Assembly: GCA_963579905.1 (NCBI GenBank)
Contig: CAUZIZ010000166.1
Span: 1 to 11,471, forward strand
Direction of reading: 5' to 3'
Length of the DNA stretch: 11,471 nt
Source: CAUZIZ01 sp963579905
Lineage (GTDB): Bacteria > Acidobacteriota > UBA6911 > RPQK01 > JAJDTT01
A model generated the notes under the pieces. That model ran no database searches and had not been told where the DNA came from. It was given only the letters and a program-made list of their open reading frames with translations. The number at the start of each line of letters is the position of its first letter. Positions within the stretch are counted from its first letter, which is position 1. The position numbers were made by a program, and so were the translations under genes. Of the stretch, positions 1-6,996 are shown piece by piece.

Positions 1-32
1 ACTTCGGTTACGTCTGCCGTGATTGTCGCTAC

Positions 33-190
33 CGCCAATGACAGAGCCGTGACTGCAAAGGAGCGGTCCCGATCACCGATCGGGACATGCCACAAAAGGA
101 GATGCAATCGGCCACCGTCTGTTTGGTCGGTTGTTTCCGGAATCCGTATGCCGGGACCGTTCCTTTGCAGTCACGGCTCTGTCGTTGGCG
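33..190. repeat. Long imperfect inverted repeat (MITE-like or large hairpin)
   Basis: The arms at 33-70 and 153-190 are reverse complements over 38 bp with two mismatches. The shared core reads ACAGAGCCGTGACTGCAAAG on the left and its complement on the right. The interior of about 80 bp contains a second perfect hairpin, GTCCCGATC-acc-GATCGGGAC, at 66-86, which overlaps the inner end of the left arm, so two alternative folds are possible. The short ORFs across it show no protein-like sequence. It could be a non-autonomous mobile element, a REP-type element or a structured transcript. I see no flanking target duplication and no transposase. Confidence 0.75.
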
Positions 191-282
191 ACTCTTGGAT
201 GATCTCCTACCAAATGAAGTTTCAGCTTAGTCCCGCCCCCGCTGCGCTACCCCATACGAGAAAGAAAATTCAGTGTCCTACA

Positions 283-339
283 GTGGCACGGGCATCCCTG
301 CTAGAGGCCCCACAATCACGGCCTGGAAGGCCGTGCCAC
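283..339. repeat. Nested short inverted repeats
   Basis: GTGGCACGG at 283-291 pairs with CCGTGCCAC at 331-339. Inside the right half, CACGGCC (317-323) pairs with GGCCGTG (329-335) around a five-base loop. The two pairings compete for the same bases. This is a small palindromic intergenic element of unknown role. It lies downstream of the decayed minus-strand EAL-HDOD gene (which ends at 409), so it could have served as its 3' structure, but no U-tract follows. Confidence 0.5.
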
Positions 340-356
340 GGTTTCCACAGACAAGG

Positions 357-390
357 GACGTGCGACGTTCAGACGTTTCGACGTGCGACG
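357..390. repeat. 11-bp direct repeat
   Basis: GACGTGCGACG occurs at 357-367 and again at 380-390, separated by a 12-base stretch that itself carries GACGTTT. It is a short low-complexity patch immediately beyond the 3' end of the pseudogene. No function is assigned. Confidence 0.4.
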
Positions 391-408
391 AATTCTTGAA
401 GTTTCAGG

Positions 409-1380
409 TTAGATCTGCTCCGCTTCGTCGGCCCAGGTCACTGCCGATTGAAAGAGGGCAGGAAACTCGGACTCGGGAAGATCTAGCTTTTCCATGAGCA
501 GGAAAAGGTCACCCAGTGTCCTCTTTGGTAGGCCAAGACCGTCTCCAGTGGGACTTGCAGGGGACCACCGTGTCCCCCAAAAGAGCCGCTTTGGCGTCGT
601 CGGTCAGAGGAACATGAGTGAGGGCTTCTTCCATCGGAAGTCCCAGGACCGCATCTATTGCGGAGAACATGCCCATCAGGAAAAAGTCGAACTTGCGCCT
701 TTCCATTCCCATCACGCAGCCCAGGGACTCGCAGGCGCTTGCCCGAATCAACGAAATCAACATCAGTTCCTTGGGGTTGTCTTCCGCAAAGGTGGATAGG
801 ATCACCAGTGAAAACAGCCTTCTCAGATTCTCCTGGCCGAGAAGGGTGAGGCTATGCCAAATGGATTCGACATACTTCACCAGTCCCATACCAGTCGTAT
901 TGATATATCACAGCAGCTTGTAGGTTAGAGCGGCATCCCCTTTTACAATACGTTCGATTTCGGAGAAGTCCACATCGGATCCTCGGACCGCTTGGATCAG
1001 TTGGAGATAGGCGAATTTAAAGGCAGGCACCTCCTTACACGAGAGGACCTCCGGCTTGCTGAAGAAGTAACCTTGAAAATAGGTGTATCCCAGTTCCACA
1101 GCCTCATCGAACTCCGCCACAGTCTCCACCTTTTCCGCCAGAAACTCCACGCTCTTGTTACGTATAAGGCCAAACAAATCACGCCTTTCCTCCGGTCCTG
1201 ACAACAAGAAGTCAACCTTGATGATGTCGGCCAGGGCGATCAACGGCTCAAACTTGGCGTCAAAGACAAAGTCGTCCAAGGCCAGGCGGTAATCCTGAAG
1301 TTTCAGCCTTTTGCAAGCTTCGACTACCGTCTCTTCGGGCTCCACCGTCTCAAGCAGTTCAACTACTCTACGTGTTCGGC
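409..1380 (-). pseudogene. Decayed EAL-HDOD (YuxH-type) signalling protein
   Basis: The minus strand carries recognisable pieces of a YuxH-type protein: the second half of an EAL domain followed by an HDOD domain. Family landmarks, in order, are RVVELLETVEP (just downstream of 1380), LALDDFVFDAKFEPL, ADIIKVDFLLS, LAEKVET, GYTYFQGYFFSKPEV and DAALTYKLL. An in-frame TGA at 905-907 follows, where the family normally has Arg, and the frame resumes at once with YIN. The HDOD part continues (HSLTLLGQENLRR, GLPMEEAL) to about 575. There the frame changes at a run of five G (minus strand, 574-578), giving GGPLQVPLETVLAYQRGHW, and changes again at a GGG run (512-514), giving DLFLLMEKLDLPESEF to a TAA at 409-411. 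Both changes look like loss of one G. The first roughly 100-120 residues of a normal protein, including the EAL motif region, are absent; homology ends near 1371-1380, close to repeat copy C. Intact homologues are typically about 400 residues. It is almost certainly non-functional unless the lesions are assembly errors; the missing 5' part cannot be explained that way. Confidence 0.85.
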
Positions 1381-1412
1381 TTCACCTTGACCTGGTTCGA
1401 CCACTCAGGAGT

Positions 1413-1505
1413 GTGTCAATCCTGAAGGGATTCCGTATTTCAGCCCAGGGTTTCCGAACCCTGGGTCGTCCTATTTCCCCTTCATATCCACCCATGAAAG
1501 GGTTG
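1413..1505 (+). repeat. Dispersed hairpin repeat, copy C (partial)
   Basis: This segment matches the distal part of copies A and B. It has GTCAATCCTGAAGGGATT at 1416-1433, then a strong hairpin CCCAGGGTT-tccg-AACCCTGGG at 1444-1465, then GTCGTC, a pyrimidine-rich stretch, and ends near ACCCATGAAAGGGT (1490-1503). It is in plus orientation, opposite to the neighbouring copy A. It abuts the truncated 5' end of the EAL-HDOD pseudogene. The proximal half of the repeat (the part with GTCCGTTTTAGAGTCCGG in the other copies) is absent here. Confidence 0.75.
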
Positions 1506-1514
1506 ATTAATCAA
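1503..1514. other. 12-bp perfect palindrome in AT-rich spacer
   Basis: TTGATTAATCAA is perfectly palindromic. It starts the AT-rich spacer (about 1503-1545, including a TTTTTAAATATTTTTT stretch) that separates the two oppositely oriented repeat copies C and A. It could be a protein-binding site or promoter-type DNA, or simply the centre of an ancient inverted duplication. No gene starts nearby to decide. Confidence 0.35.
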
Positions 1515-1567
1515 AAGTTACATCGTTTTTAAATATTTTTTAGGTTGCCTGGATGAAGCAGTGTACG

Positions 1568-1816
1568 CAACCCTTTCAGGGTAGATTCCTGGGAGAGAGG
1601 ACCGACAACCTAGGGTTCGTAAACCCTGGGCTGGAATACACAATCCCTTCAGGATTGACCTCGATCTCTAGGACGCTAGAAAACCTACAGAGAAGCCTTT
1701 CTGACTCAGTGCTGTTTTATTGACCAGCAGGGCTCTATCCGGACTCTAAAACGGACTTTTTCGACACCCTCTTTAGGGCCAGGTATCGGGGTGAGGTGAA
1801 ACTTGAGCCCGCTTCA
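1568..1816 (-). repeat. Dispersed hairpin repeat, copy A (full length)
   Basis: Read on the minus strand from 1816, this gives AGCGGGCTCAAGTTTCACC, GGCCCTAAAGAGGGTGTCG, CCGTTTTAGAGTCCGG, GAGCCCTGCTGGTCAATA, a 36-base segment ending GAAGGGATTGTGT, and then the CCCAGGGTTT hairpin and GAAAGGGTT. The same order and near-identical sequence occur in plus orientation at 11114-11360. I count roughly 22 differences over about 213 aligned bases between A and B, near 90% identity by eye. It contains small hairpins at 1570-1582, 1609-1630 and 1641-1657. There is no open frame of interest. It lies downstream of the Oar-like receptor and upstream of copy C. Confidence 0.85.
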
Positions 1817-1883
1817 GGAGGATCTGCCCCTCACGTCGCGCGGAGACCCGGCCCTGAAGGACCGCTCTATTTCGCTTCGCGCC

Positions 1884-1901
1884 AGCCCGCTGAAGCGGGC
1901 T
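1884..1901. repeat. GC-rich REP-like hairpin
   Basis: AGCCCGCT-ga-AGCGGGCT is a perfect 8-bp stem. The same hairpin, one pair longer, recurs at 11105-11124, and one arm of it is seen at 1806-1815 next to copy A. It lies within the roughly 600-bp non-coding stretch 1381-1990. The remainder of 1817-1990 holds no gene that I can support. Confidence 0.6.
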
Positions 1902-1924
1902 CCTGGATAGCGTTAGCCGCAGTA

Positions 1925-1957
1925 AGACTTCTGTTCGGGCGGTGCACCTAGAAGTCT
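1925..1957 (-). terminator. Possible 3' hairpin of the Oar-like gene
   Basis: AGACTTCT and AGAAGTCT form a perfect 8-bp stem around a 17-base loop, about 34 bases beyond the receptor's stop codon in its reading direction. On that strand the stem is followed by only a weak TTAC sequence, not a U-tract. It is a candidate 3' end structure rather than a textbook intrinsic terminator. Confidence 0.35.
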
Positions 1958-1990
1958 GGAAGTAGGGAAAAGTTTCTTTCTCGAATGCGG

Positions 1991-4900
1991 CTAGAACAGG
2001 AGTTTCACTCCCACCTGGATGTGGCGAGGCTCACCAGCGGATAGGACCCTGCCAAAGGTGGGCGAGCCCATAAAGATGTCGGGGAGGTCCAAATTAGGCT
2101 GATTGAAGAGATTAAAAGACTCCACCCTAAACTGCAGCGTCACGGTCTCATCCAGCTGGGCATTCTTTACCAACGACAGGTTGATGCTTTGAAAACCCGG
2201 ACCCTCCAGGATGTTCCTGCCGGAATCGCCAAAACTTCCGAAGGCGGGAAAGCTGAAGGCCCCGGTATCGAACCAGCGCTCCGGCGTGGACTGGTTGACC
2301 CGGCCGTCTGAAAGTCGATTGGGCCGGTCGTTTGCCCCAAAGCCTAGAATCGACCTGCCGGTGTTGCTGTTATCGATTTCGGGCAGCAGCGCCACCGTAA
2401 AGGGGCGTCCGCTCTGAAAGGTCAGGATCCCAAAGGTCTGCCAATCCGCCAGAAAACTGGAGAACCATCCCTGACTCCCCAGAAAAGCGTGCCCTCTGCC
2501 GACGGGTAGCTGGTAGGAGTAACTCAGAGCAAGGCGGTGTCTCAGGTCGAAGTTGGAGCGGCCCTTCTCCGCCCTGACGTTGAAGCTGTCTTGAGGAAAG
2601 TTGGGATCGCCTGCGCTACTGAAGAAGTTGGAGGCGTCGTCCATCGATTTGGACCAGGTATAGGAACCCAGGAACGAGAGCTGAGAGCCTAGCGTCCGCC
2701 GGAACCTCACCTGCAGGGCGTGATAGGTAGAACTGGCTCGGGATTCTAGAAGGTTGATGTCGTCGAATCGGGGATCGGGCCGAAGATTGAACTGTTCAGA
2801 AGAAGGCCGAGGCTGGTTGATATCACGGGCGGTCAACAGCTTGGTTCCCTTCGACCCTGCATAGCGCAGCTCCAGCGTCTGCACGTCTCCCAGCCGCTGC
2901 TGCAAGCTGAGACTCCACTGCTGGGTGTAGGCGGTTCGCAAGTCGGGCTGAAACGCCAGGACCGATGAAGGCAGCGTCAGAGGAAAGAAATCCGGAAACG
3001 GATTGTCCAGCGTCAGTGGTAGGCCGGGAAGAGAAAAGAAAAGCCTGAAATCGAAGAAAGGAGGATTGAAATAGAGACCTTCTCCCGGAGCCAGGGCGGA
3101 CTGGTCGAAGTAAACTCCATAACCCGCCCGCAGGACTCGCTCGTCTCTCGCGTCCAGTGACCAGGCTACTCCCAGCCGGGGCCCCCAATTGCTGCGATCG
3201 GCCTGGTAGCCGCTGCGGGGAACCCTGTTCGTTCCAACTTCGACCAACTCCCTGCGCTCCAGATCGTAGACGTTGGCCCGATCGCCAGCATCAACCGGAG
3301 GCGAGTTGAACTCATACCGGATCCCTGCCGAAATCGACAGATTTGGCCGAACCCTGATCTGATCTTGAAAAAAGAAGTTGTAACTCTCTGTCCGCAGATG
3401 CTGGTGATTGTCCAGCCGTGCGCCTCCGCTCAGGGCTGGAAAACCCAAGAGCACATCAGCCAGAGCGTTGCCGGAAAACGCCTTATCCACGAAGTTCAGG
3501 AACCCGCGCGACTGCACGTCCCTGAACCCGTTCTGTTGAAGCGCGCGAAAATCAGCTCCCAATTGGAGAATGTGATCCCCACGTACCCAGGTCACCTGGT
3601 CTGCGATCTGGAACAGATTGGAAACGCTGTGCTGGGGATTGTTGAACTCGTCCCCCAAAGGCGAGAACCCGCTGATTGAAATGAAGCTCAAGCCAACATC
3701 TCTGGGATTTTCGGAAAGCTCGGATAGCCCCACCCTCTGGTTGACACTGTTGCCGAGATTCTCTTGAAAGGCCCCCGCCGCCACTCGGTTGAAACCGACC
3801 CGCACTTGATTCAACACGGCCGCCGAGAACACATGGGTCTCGCTCAGCATCAGATTCTGGGCCCGGCTAGGGACGTCCGTGCCATAACCCGGAACCGCCG
3901 AGAACAGCGCGCCAGAGAAGGGCTCGAACAGATCCCGATCGCCAAAGCTGTACCTCAGGCTCAAATCCGAAGACTGAGACAGTGAGTGGTCGAGTCGAAA
4001 GTCAAAGTGATCGTCCCGATCTCGAAGAGTGGGGGAGGAGACAAAGTTCTGGGCAGAGCCTGCTCGATTGGGTAGCGGATAGAGTCCCGCCAGGGCAGAA
4101 CCGATAGGGTGCAGACGGGAGGCGGGTATTTGCGCCACAGCGAAAGGCTGACCGGTAAACGGATCTCTTGGGGGCCGCAGTGATTGAGAAAAGTCTCCCG
4201 CGCGCTCCAACTGGGTCGGCACGGTGGTTGTCCGGGTAATTCCCCGACGCACACGCCGCCCCTCGTAGTCGACGAAGAAAAAGGTCCGATCTTCGACAAA
4301 GGGCCCTCCCACCGAGCCGCCGAATTGGTTTCGCCGATATTCCGGATCTGGCTCGCCGGCCGGAACAAAGAAGTTCCGAGCATCCAGAGCTGCATTCCGA
4401 AAGAAACCATAGACGGTCCCATGGAGGTCGTTGGTTCCCGACTTCAGGACGACATTGATCTGCCCTCCGACACTTCGCCCAAACGATGCATCGTAGGAAT
4501 GGGTGAGCACCTCGAACTCCTGGATGGCATCAACCGGTGGATTGACTCCGAAGGTGTTGAGCTTCGGATCGATGTTGTAGACGCCGTCCAGCAGGACGCT
4601 GTTGGCGTCTTCCCGAGCCCCACTGATGTTCAGGGCCAGATCGCCTCTCACAGAGCCGGCCGAGCCTGGTGCAGCCGGCGATACACCCGGCAGCAAGAGG
4701 CTGAGCTCGTAGAAGTTTCGCCCATCCAGGGGTAGCCCTGTGATCTGGTCATTCTCGATCACGGTCCCCAGAGCGGCGTTATCCCTCTGCAGACGGGACC
4801 GGTCAGCCACCACAAGGACCTCTTCATCCAGGTTTCCCTTCTGCAGCTGGACCTCAATGTAGGCCCGCTGGTTCACCCTCAGATCGAATCGCTCCACGTG

Positions 4901-5215
4901 CTTCCGAAAGCCCTGCAACTCCACCGTCAATCGGTAGGAACCAGGTGGCAGCAAGGAAAAGAACACCCTGCCCCTGGATCCGCTGATCATGGAGCGAGTC
5001 CGGTTCGTCGCTTCCCGGCTCAGGGTAACCATCGCTTTCGACACTGGCGTCTGTTGGGCATCGCTGATCCGTCCTCCGATAGAGGCCCATACGTTTTGGC
5101 CCAAGGCGGATGAGTGAAAACTCAGCAGGTTGACGATCAGGAATAGAGCGATCATCAAAGCGGACCGCCCTCGAGTGGCAAGAAAAGCCGAAACTAGATT
5201 CAAGATGAAGTACAT
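1991..5215 (-). CDS. Oar-like TonB-dependent outer-membrane receptor
   Basis: Large outer-membrane beta-barrel of the Oar/carboxypeptidase-regulatory TonB-dependent receptor family, about 1,074 residues and normal in length for acidobacterial members. A signal peptide occupies residues 1-39 (RGR, then a hydrophobic stretch MIALFLIVNLL, with cleavage expected after SSALG). A carboxypeptidase-regulatory-like Ig-type domain spans about 41-125, with LLPPGSYRLTVELQGF typical of it. The plug lies at about 140-262, including LPLDGRNFYELSLLLPGV, SVLLDG and QINVVLKSGTN. The barrel takes up the rest, with ELRYAGSKG and LGSYTWSKSMDDAS, and the protein ends in VGVKLLF with a C-terminal Phe as expected for Bam insertion. 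The frame is open back to a TTG at 5269, but ATG 5215 is the first ATG and keeps the basic n-region; ATG 5155 is an alternative that loses it. No strong ribosome site marks any of the three. It is transcribed divergently from the glycosyltransferase. The ligand is unknown: such receptors may bind complex carbohydrates or peptides, but nothing here identifies one. Confidence 0.93.
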   Translation of the reverse strand: MYFILNLVSAFLATRGRSALMIALFLIVNLLSFHSSALGQNVWASIGGRISDAQQTPVSKAMVTLSREATNRTRSMISGSRGRVFFSLLPPGSYRLTVELQGFRKHVERFDLRVNQRAYIEVQLQKGNLDEEVLVVADRSRLQRDNAALGTVIENDQITGLPLDGRNFYELSLLLPGVSPAAPGSAGSVRGDLALNISGAREDANSVLLDGVYNIDPKLNTFGVNPPVDAIQEFEVLTHSYDASFGRSVGGQINVVLKSGTNDLHGTVYGFFRNAALDARNFFVPAGEPDPEYRRNQFGGSVGGPFVEDRTFFFVDYEGRRVRRGITRTTTVPTQLERAGDFSQSLRPPRDPFTGQPFAVAQIPASRLHPIGSALAGLYPLPNRAGSAQNFVSSPTLRDRDDHFDFRLDHSLSQSSDLSLRYSFGDRDLFEPFSGALFSAVPGYGTDVPSRAQNLMLSETHVFSAAVLNQVRVGFNRVAAGAFQENLGNSVNQRVGLSELSENPRDVGLSFISISGFSPLGDEFNNPQHSVSNLFQIADQVTWVRGDHILQLGADFRALQQNGFRDVQSRGFLNFVDKAFSGNALADVLLGFPALSGGARLDNHQHLRTESYNFFFQDQIRVRPNLSISAGIRYEFNSPPVDAGDRANVYDLERRELVEVGTNRVPRSGYQADRSNWGPRLGVAWSLDARDERVLRAGYGVYFDQSALAPGEGLYFNPPFFDFRLFFSLPGLPLTLDNPFPDFFPLTLPSSVLAFQPDLRTAYTQQWSLSLQQRLGDVQTLELRYAGSKGTKLLTARDINQPRPSSEQFNLRPDPRFDDINLLESRASSTYHALQVRFRRTLGSQLSFLGSYTWSKSMDDASNFFSSAGDPNFPQDSFNVRAEKGRSNFDLRHRLALSYSYQLPVGRGHAFLGSQGWFSSFLADWQTFGILTFQSGRPFTVALLPEIDNSNTGRSILGFGANDRPNRLSDGRVNQSTPERWFDTGAFSFPAFGSFGDSGRNILEGPGFQSINLSLVKNAQLDETVTLQFRVESFNLFNQPNLDLPDIFMGSPTFGRVLSAGEPRHIQVGVKLLF

Positions 5216-5325
5216 GACGTTTGCGTCGGAAAGACAGCGAATTCTAGCACACTGGTAGACGCGAACCAACTCTGGTTGGCTGGTGCGTGACCTGGTAGGC
5301 GAGGAGGTCCCAAATGTACAGGTCT

Positions 5326-5435
5326 AGCCTCCTACCTTGCCTTTGCCCTGGAGTGTTCGCACACTGAATGCGACCAAAGATCAAGTCGGGCACGAGCAAA
5401 AGGCAAAGGCGAAGACAAAGGCAAGGTAGGAGGCT
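5326..5435. repeat. Perfect 20-bp inverted repeat in divergent intergenic region
   Basis: The left arm at 5326-5345 (AGCCTCCTACCTTGCCTTTG) is the exact reverse complement of the right arm at 5416-5435, with 70 bases between. A second, partial CAAAGGC copy (AGGCAAAGGCGAAG) at 5401-5414 gives an alternative pairing register. The element sits midway between the start of the Oar-like gene and that of the glycosyltransferase. It could form a long hairpin in a leader transcript, bind a dimeric regulator, or be a small mobile element. The rest of 5216-5543 has no supportable gene. A TTGAAT at 5453-5458 could be a -35 for the plus-strand operon, but I see no well-spaced -10. Confidence 0.8.
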
Positions 5436-5543
5436 CAACACAGACGTCGCGATTGAATTAGACATCGTGCTCGTCGCGTGGTTATGGTAAGAAAAAACGT
5501 AGCAGCTTGGCTTTCGGGTCTAGCCGACCGATGGTGTCACAGA

Positions 5544-6827
5544 ATGAGGATCACCTACATTACAGCAGGCGCCGGCGGGATGTACTGCGGAGCGTGCATC
5601 CGGGACAACGCACTAGCCACAGAATTGATGTCCCGTGGTCACCAGGTGGAGCTGCTACCTCTATATACTCCCACCCTCACGGACGAACCCAACGTGAGCC
5701 AGGACGCAGTCTTCTTCGGAGGAATCAACGTCTATCTTCAGCAACACTTTTCCCTGTTTCGACACACACCTCGGTTCCTGGATCGAATCTGGGATTCCTC
5801 GCTGGTCCTCAATCTGGCTTCCCGGTGGGCCCTCAAGACCAACCCTGAAGCCCTGGGCGACCTTACCGTCTCGGTCTTGCGCGGAGAGGAGGGACTACAC
5901 CGCAAGGAACTCGTGAAGCTGGTCGAGTGGCTTCGGTCCCATCCTTCTCCGGACATCCTCAATCTGGGGAACAGCCTCTTTCTGGGCCTCGCTCGCTCGA
6001 TTAAGGAAGCGACTGGCTGTCCCATTTGCTGCACTCTTCAGGGCGAAGATCTGTTCTTGCAAAGCCTCCCTCAGCACTATCAGACGCGAGCCCTCGAGCT
6101 GATCCGTTCCAATATCGGTTGGGTCGATGCCTTCATTGCCGTGAGTCGCTACCACGCCGGTTTCATGTCCGACTACCTGGGTATTCCCGCGGACAAGATC
6201 CACGTGGTCCCACTGGGCATTCACTGGCGCGATTACAATGGAGTCAGAAAACCGAGGACGCACCCGTTTACGATCGGCTACCTGGCTCGGATCGTCCCCG
6301 AGAAAGGACTGCACCTCCTGGGCGAGGCCTTTCGGGCACTGAGTCAGACAGGGCAGCTGGCCGGTGCCCGACTGGAAGTTGCGGGCTATCTGGCCCCGGC
6401 TCAGAAGACCTACTTGAGAAAGGTAGAGAGGCAGATCCAGGACTGGGGACTGAGTCAGCAGTTCCGCTACCGCGGAATCCTTAGCCGTGCCGAAAAGGTC
6501 GAGTTCCTCAGCAACCTGGACGTCTTGTCGGTGCCAGCTTCGTATGATGAACCCAAGGGAATGTATCTACTGGAGGCCATGGCCAGCGGGGTTCCCGTGG
6601 TTCAACCGCGTCGCGGAGCCTACCCGGAGATCATCGAGAAGACCGGAGGCGGACTTCTGGTCGATTCGGAAAGTCGGGACGGCATCGTCGAGGGAATTCT
6701 CTCGGTCGCGCAGGACCCTATCCTGGCAGAGAAACTTAGCAAGCAGGGAAGGCAGGGAATTCGAGAACACTACAGTGCGGAGCTGATGGCTGATCGTACT
6801 GTAGCGATCTACGAGTCCCTGAGATGA
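5544..6827 (+). CDS. GT4-type (GT-B fold) glycosyltransferase
   Basis: Probable cytoplasmic retaining glycosyltransferase transferring a sugar from a nucleotide-sugar donor; the acceptor is unknown. The protein is 427 residues from ATG 5544, normal for the family. The N-terminal Rossmann half opens with MRITYITAGAGGMYCGACI, whose Gly-rich loop lies in the acceptor domain. The C-terminal half has GYLARIVPEKGLHLL (donor domain start, about residue 245) and the family E-x7-E motif in DEPKGMYLLEAMASGVPVV (Glu336 and Glu344), followed by GAYPEII. The frame extends upstream to 5478, but the extra 22 residues (MVMVRKNVAAW...) do not resemble the family, and the first beta strand starts at the chosen Met. 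No membrane segment is evident. It is the first gene of the plus-strand cluster, with the ABC ATPase starting 165 bases after its stop. This suggests, but does not prove, that its product or glycosylated acceptor is handled by the transporter. The short LPLYTPTLTDEPNVS region is typical of an uncharacterised GT4 subgroup found in Acidobacteriota. Confidence 0.88.
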   Translation: MRITYITAGAGGMYCGACIRDNALATELMSRGHQVELLPLYTPTLTDEPNVSQDAVFFGGINVYLQQHFSLFRHTPRFLDRIWDSSLVLNLASRWALKTNPEALGDLTVSVLRGEEGLHRKELVKLVEWLRSHPSPDILNLGNSLFLGLARSIKEATGCPICCTLQGEDLFLQSLPQHYQTRALELIRSNIGWVDAFIAVSRYHAGFMSDYLGIPADKIHVVPLGIHWRDYNGVRKPRTHPFTIGYLARIVPEKGLHLLGEAFRALSQTGQLAGARLEVAGYLAPAQKTYLRKVERQIQDWGLSQQFRYRGILSRAEKVEFLSNLDVLSVPASYDEPKGMYLLEAMASGVPVVQPRRGAYPEIIEKTGGGLLVDSESRDGIVEGILSVAQDPILAEKLSKQGRQGIREHYSAELMADRTVAIYESLR

Positions 6828-6882
6828 GGATCCCAAAAGAAGATACCTCTGCGTTCGCCTGTTGCTCCGGAGAAGGCAACCG

Positions 6883-6996
6883 ATGAATGATGAACCGCAG
6901 AATATCGAACAGGCGAATTTCGAAGGGAAGACTCTTCGGGCTGATCGGACAGCGGACCTGGGACGGTCCGGGCTTGCCTTAAAGGAATGCGAATGA
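6883..6996 (+). CDS. Candidate 37-residue leader/coupling ORF
   Basis: ATG 6883 is preceded at six bases by a good ribosome site (GGAGAAGG, 6869-6876). The frame runs 37 codons (MNDEPQNIEQANFEGKTLRA...) and its TGA overlaps the ATPase ATG as ATGA at 6993-6996. No domain or membrane segment is recognisable, and the peptide is hydrophilic and acidic at the N-terminus. The ribosome site and stop/start overlap suggest translational coupling, with or without a functional peptide. An inverted repeat TTCGCCTGTT/AACAGGCGAA (6854-6863 and 6908-6917) spans its ribosome site and start, so a hairpin could control access. It may be a chance frame in a 165-base gap. Confidence 0.38.
   Translation: MNDEPQNIEQANFEGKTLRADRTADLGRSGLALKECE

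Noticed and set aside
19..399. 126-codon plus-strand open frame at the window start
   Set aside because: It runs through the inverted repeats at 33-190 and 283-339; the translation is rich in Arg, Pro and Ser with no domain.
905..907. TGA as selenocysteine or general stop reassignment
   Set aside because: The family has Arg at this place, the gene is broken elsewhere, and the glycosyltransferase and ATPase in the window use TGA as their normal stop.
1417..1657. CRISPR array
   Set aside because: The repeated units are palindromic, differently oriented and not regularly spaced, with no spacer series and no cas gene.
3961..4422. 153-codon minus-strand open frame in another frame of the receptor gene
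   Set aside because: It overlaps the receptor's plug/barrel coding on the same strand in an alternate frame, and has no motif.
4184..4735. 183-codon plus-strand open frame
   Set aside because: It lies wholly antisense inside the Oar-like receptor, its product has no recognisable domain, and it looks like a by-product of the receptor's codon usage.
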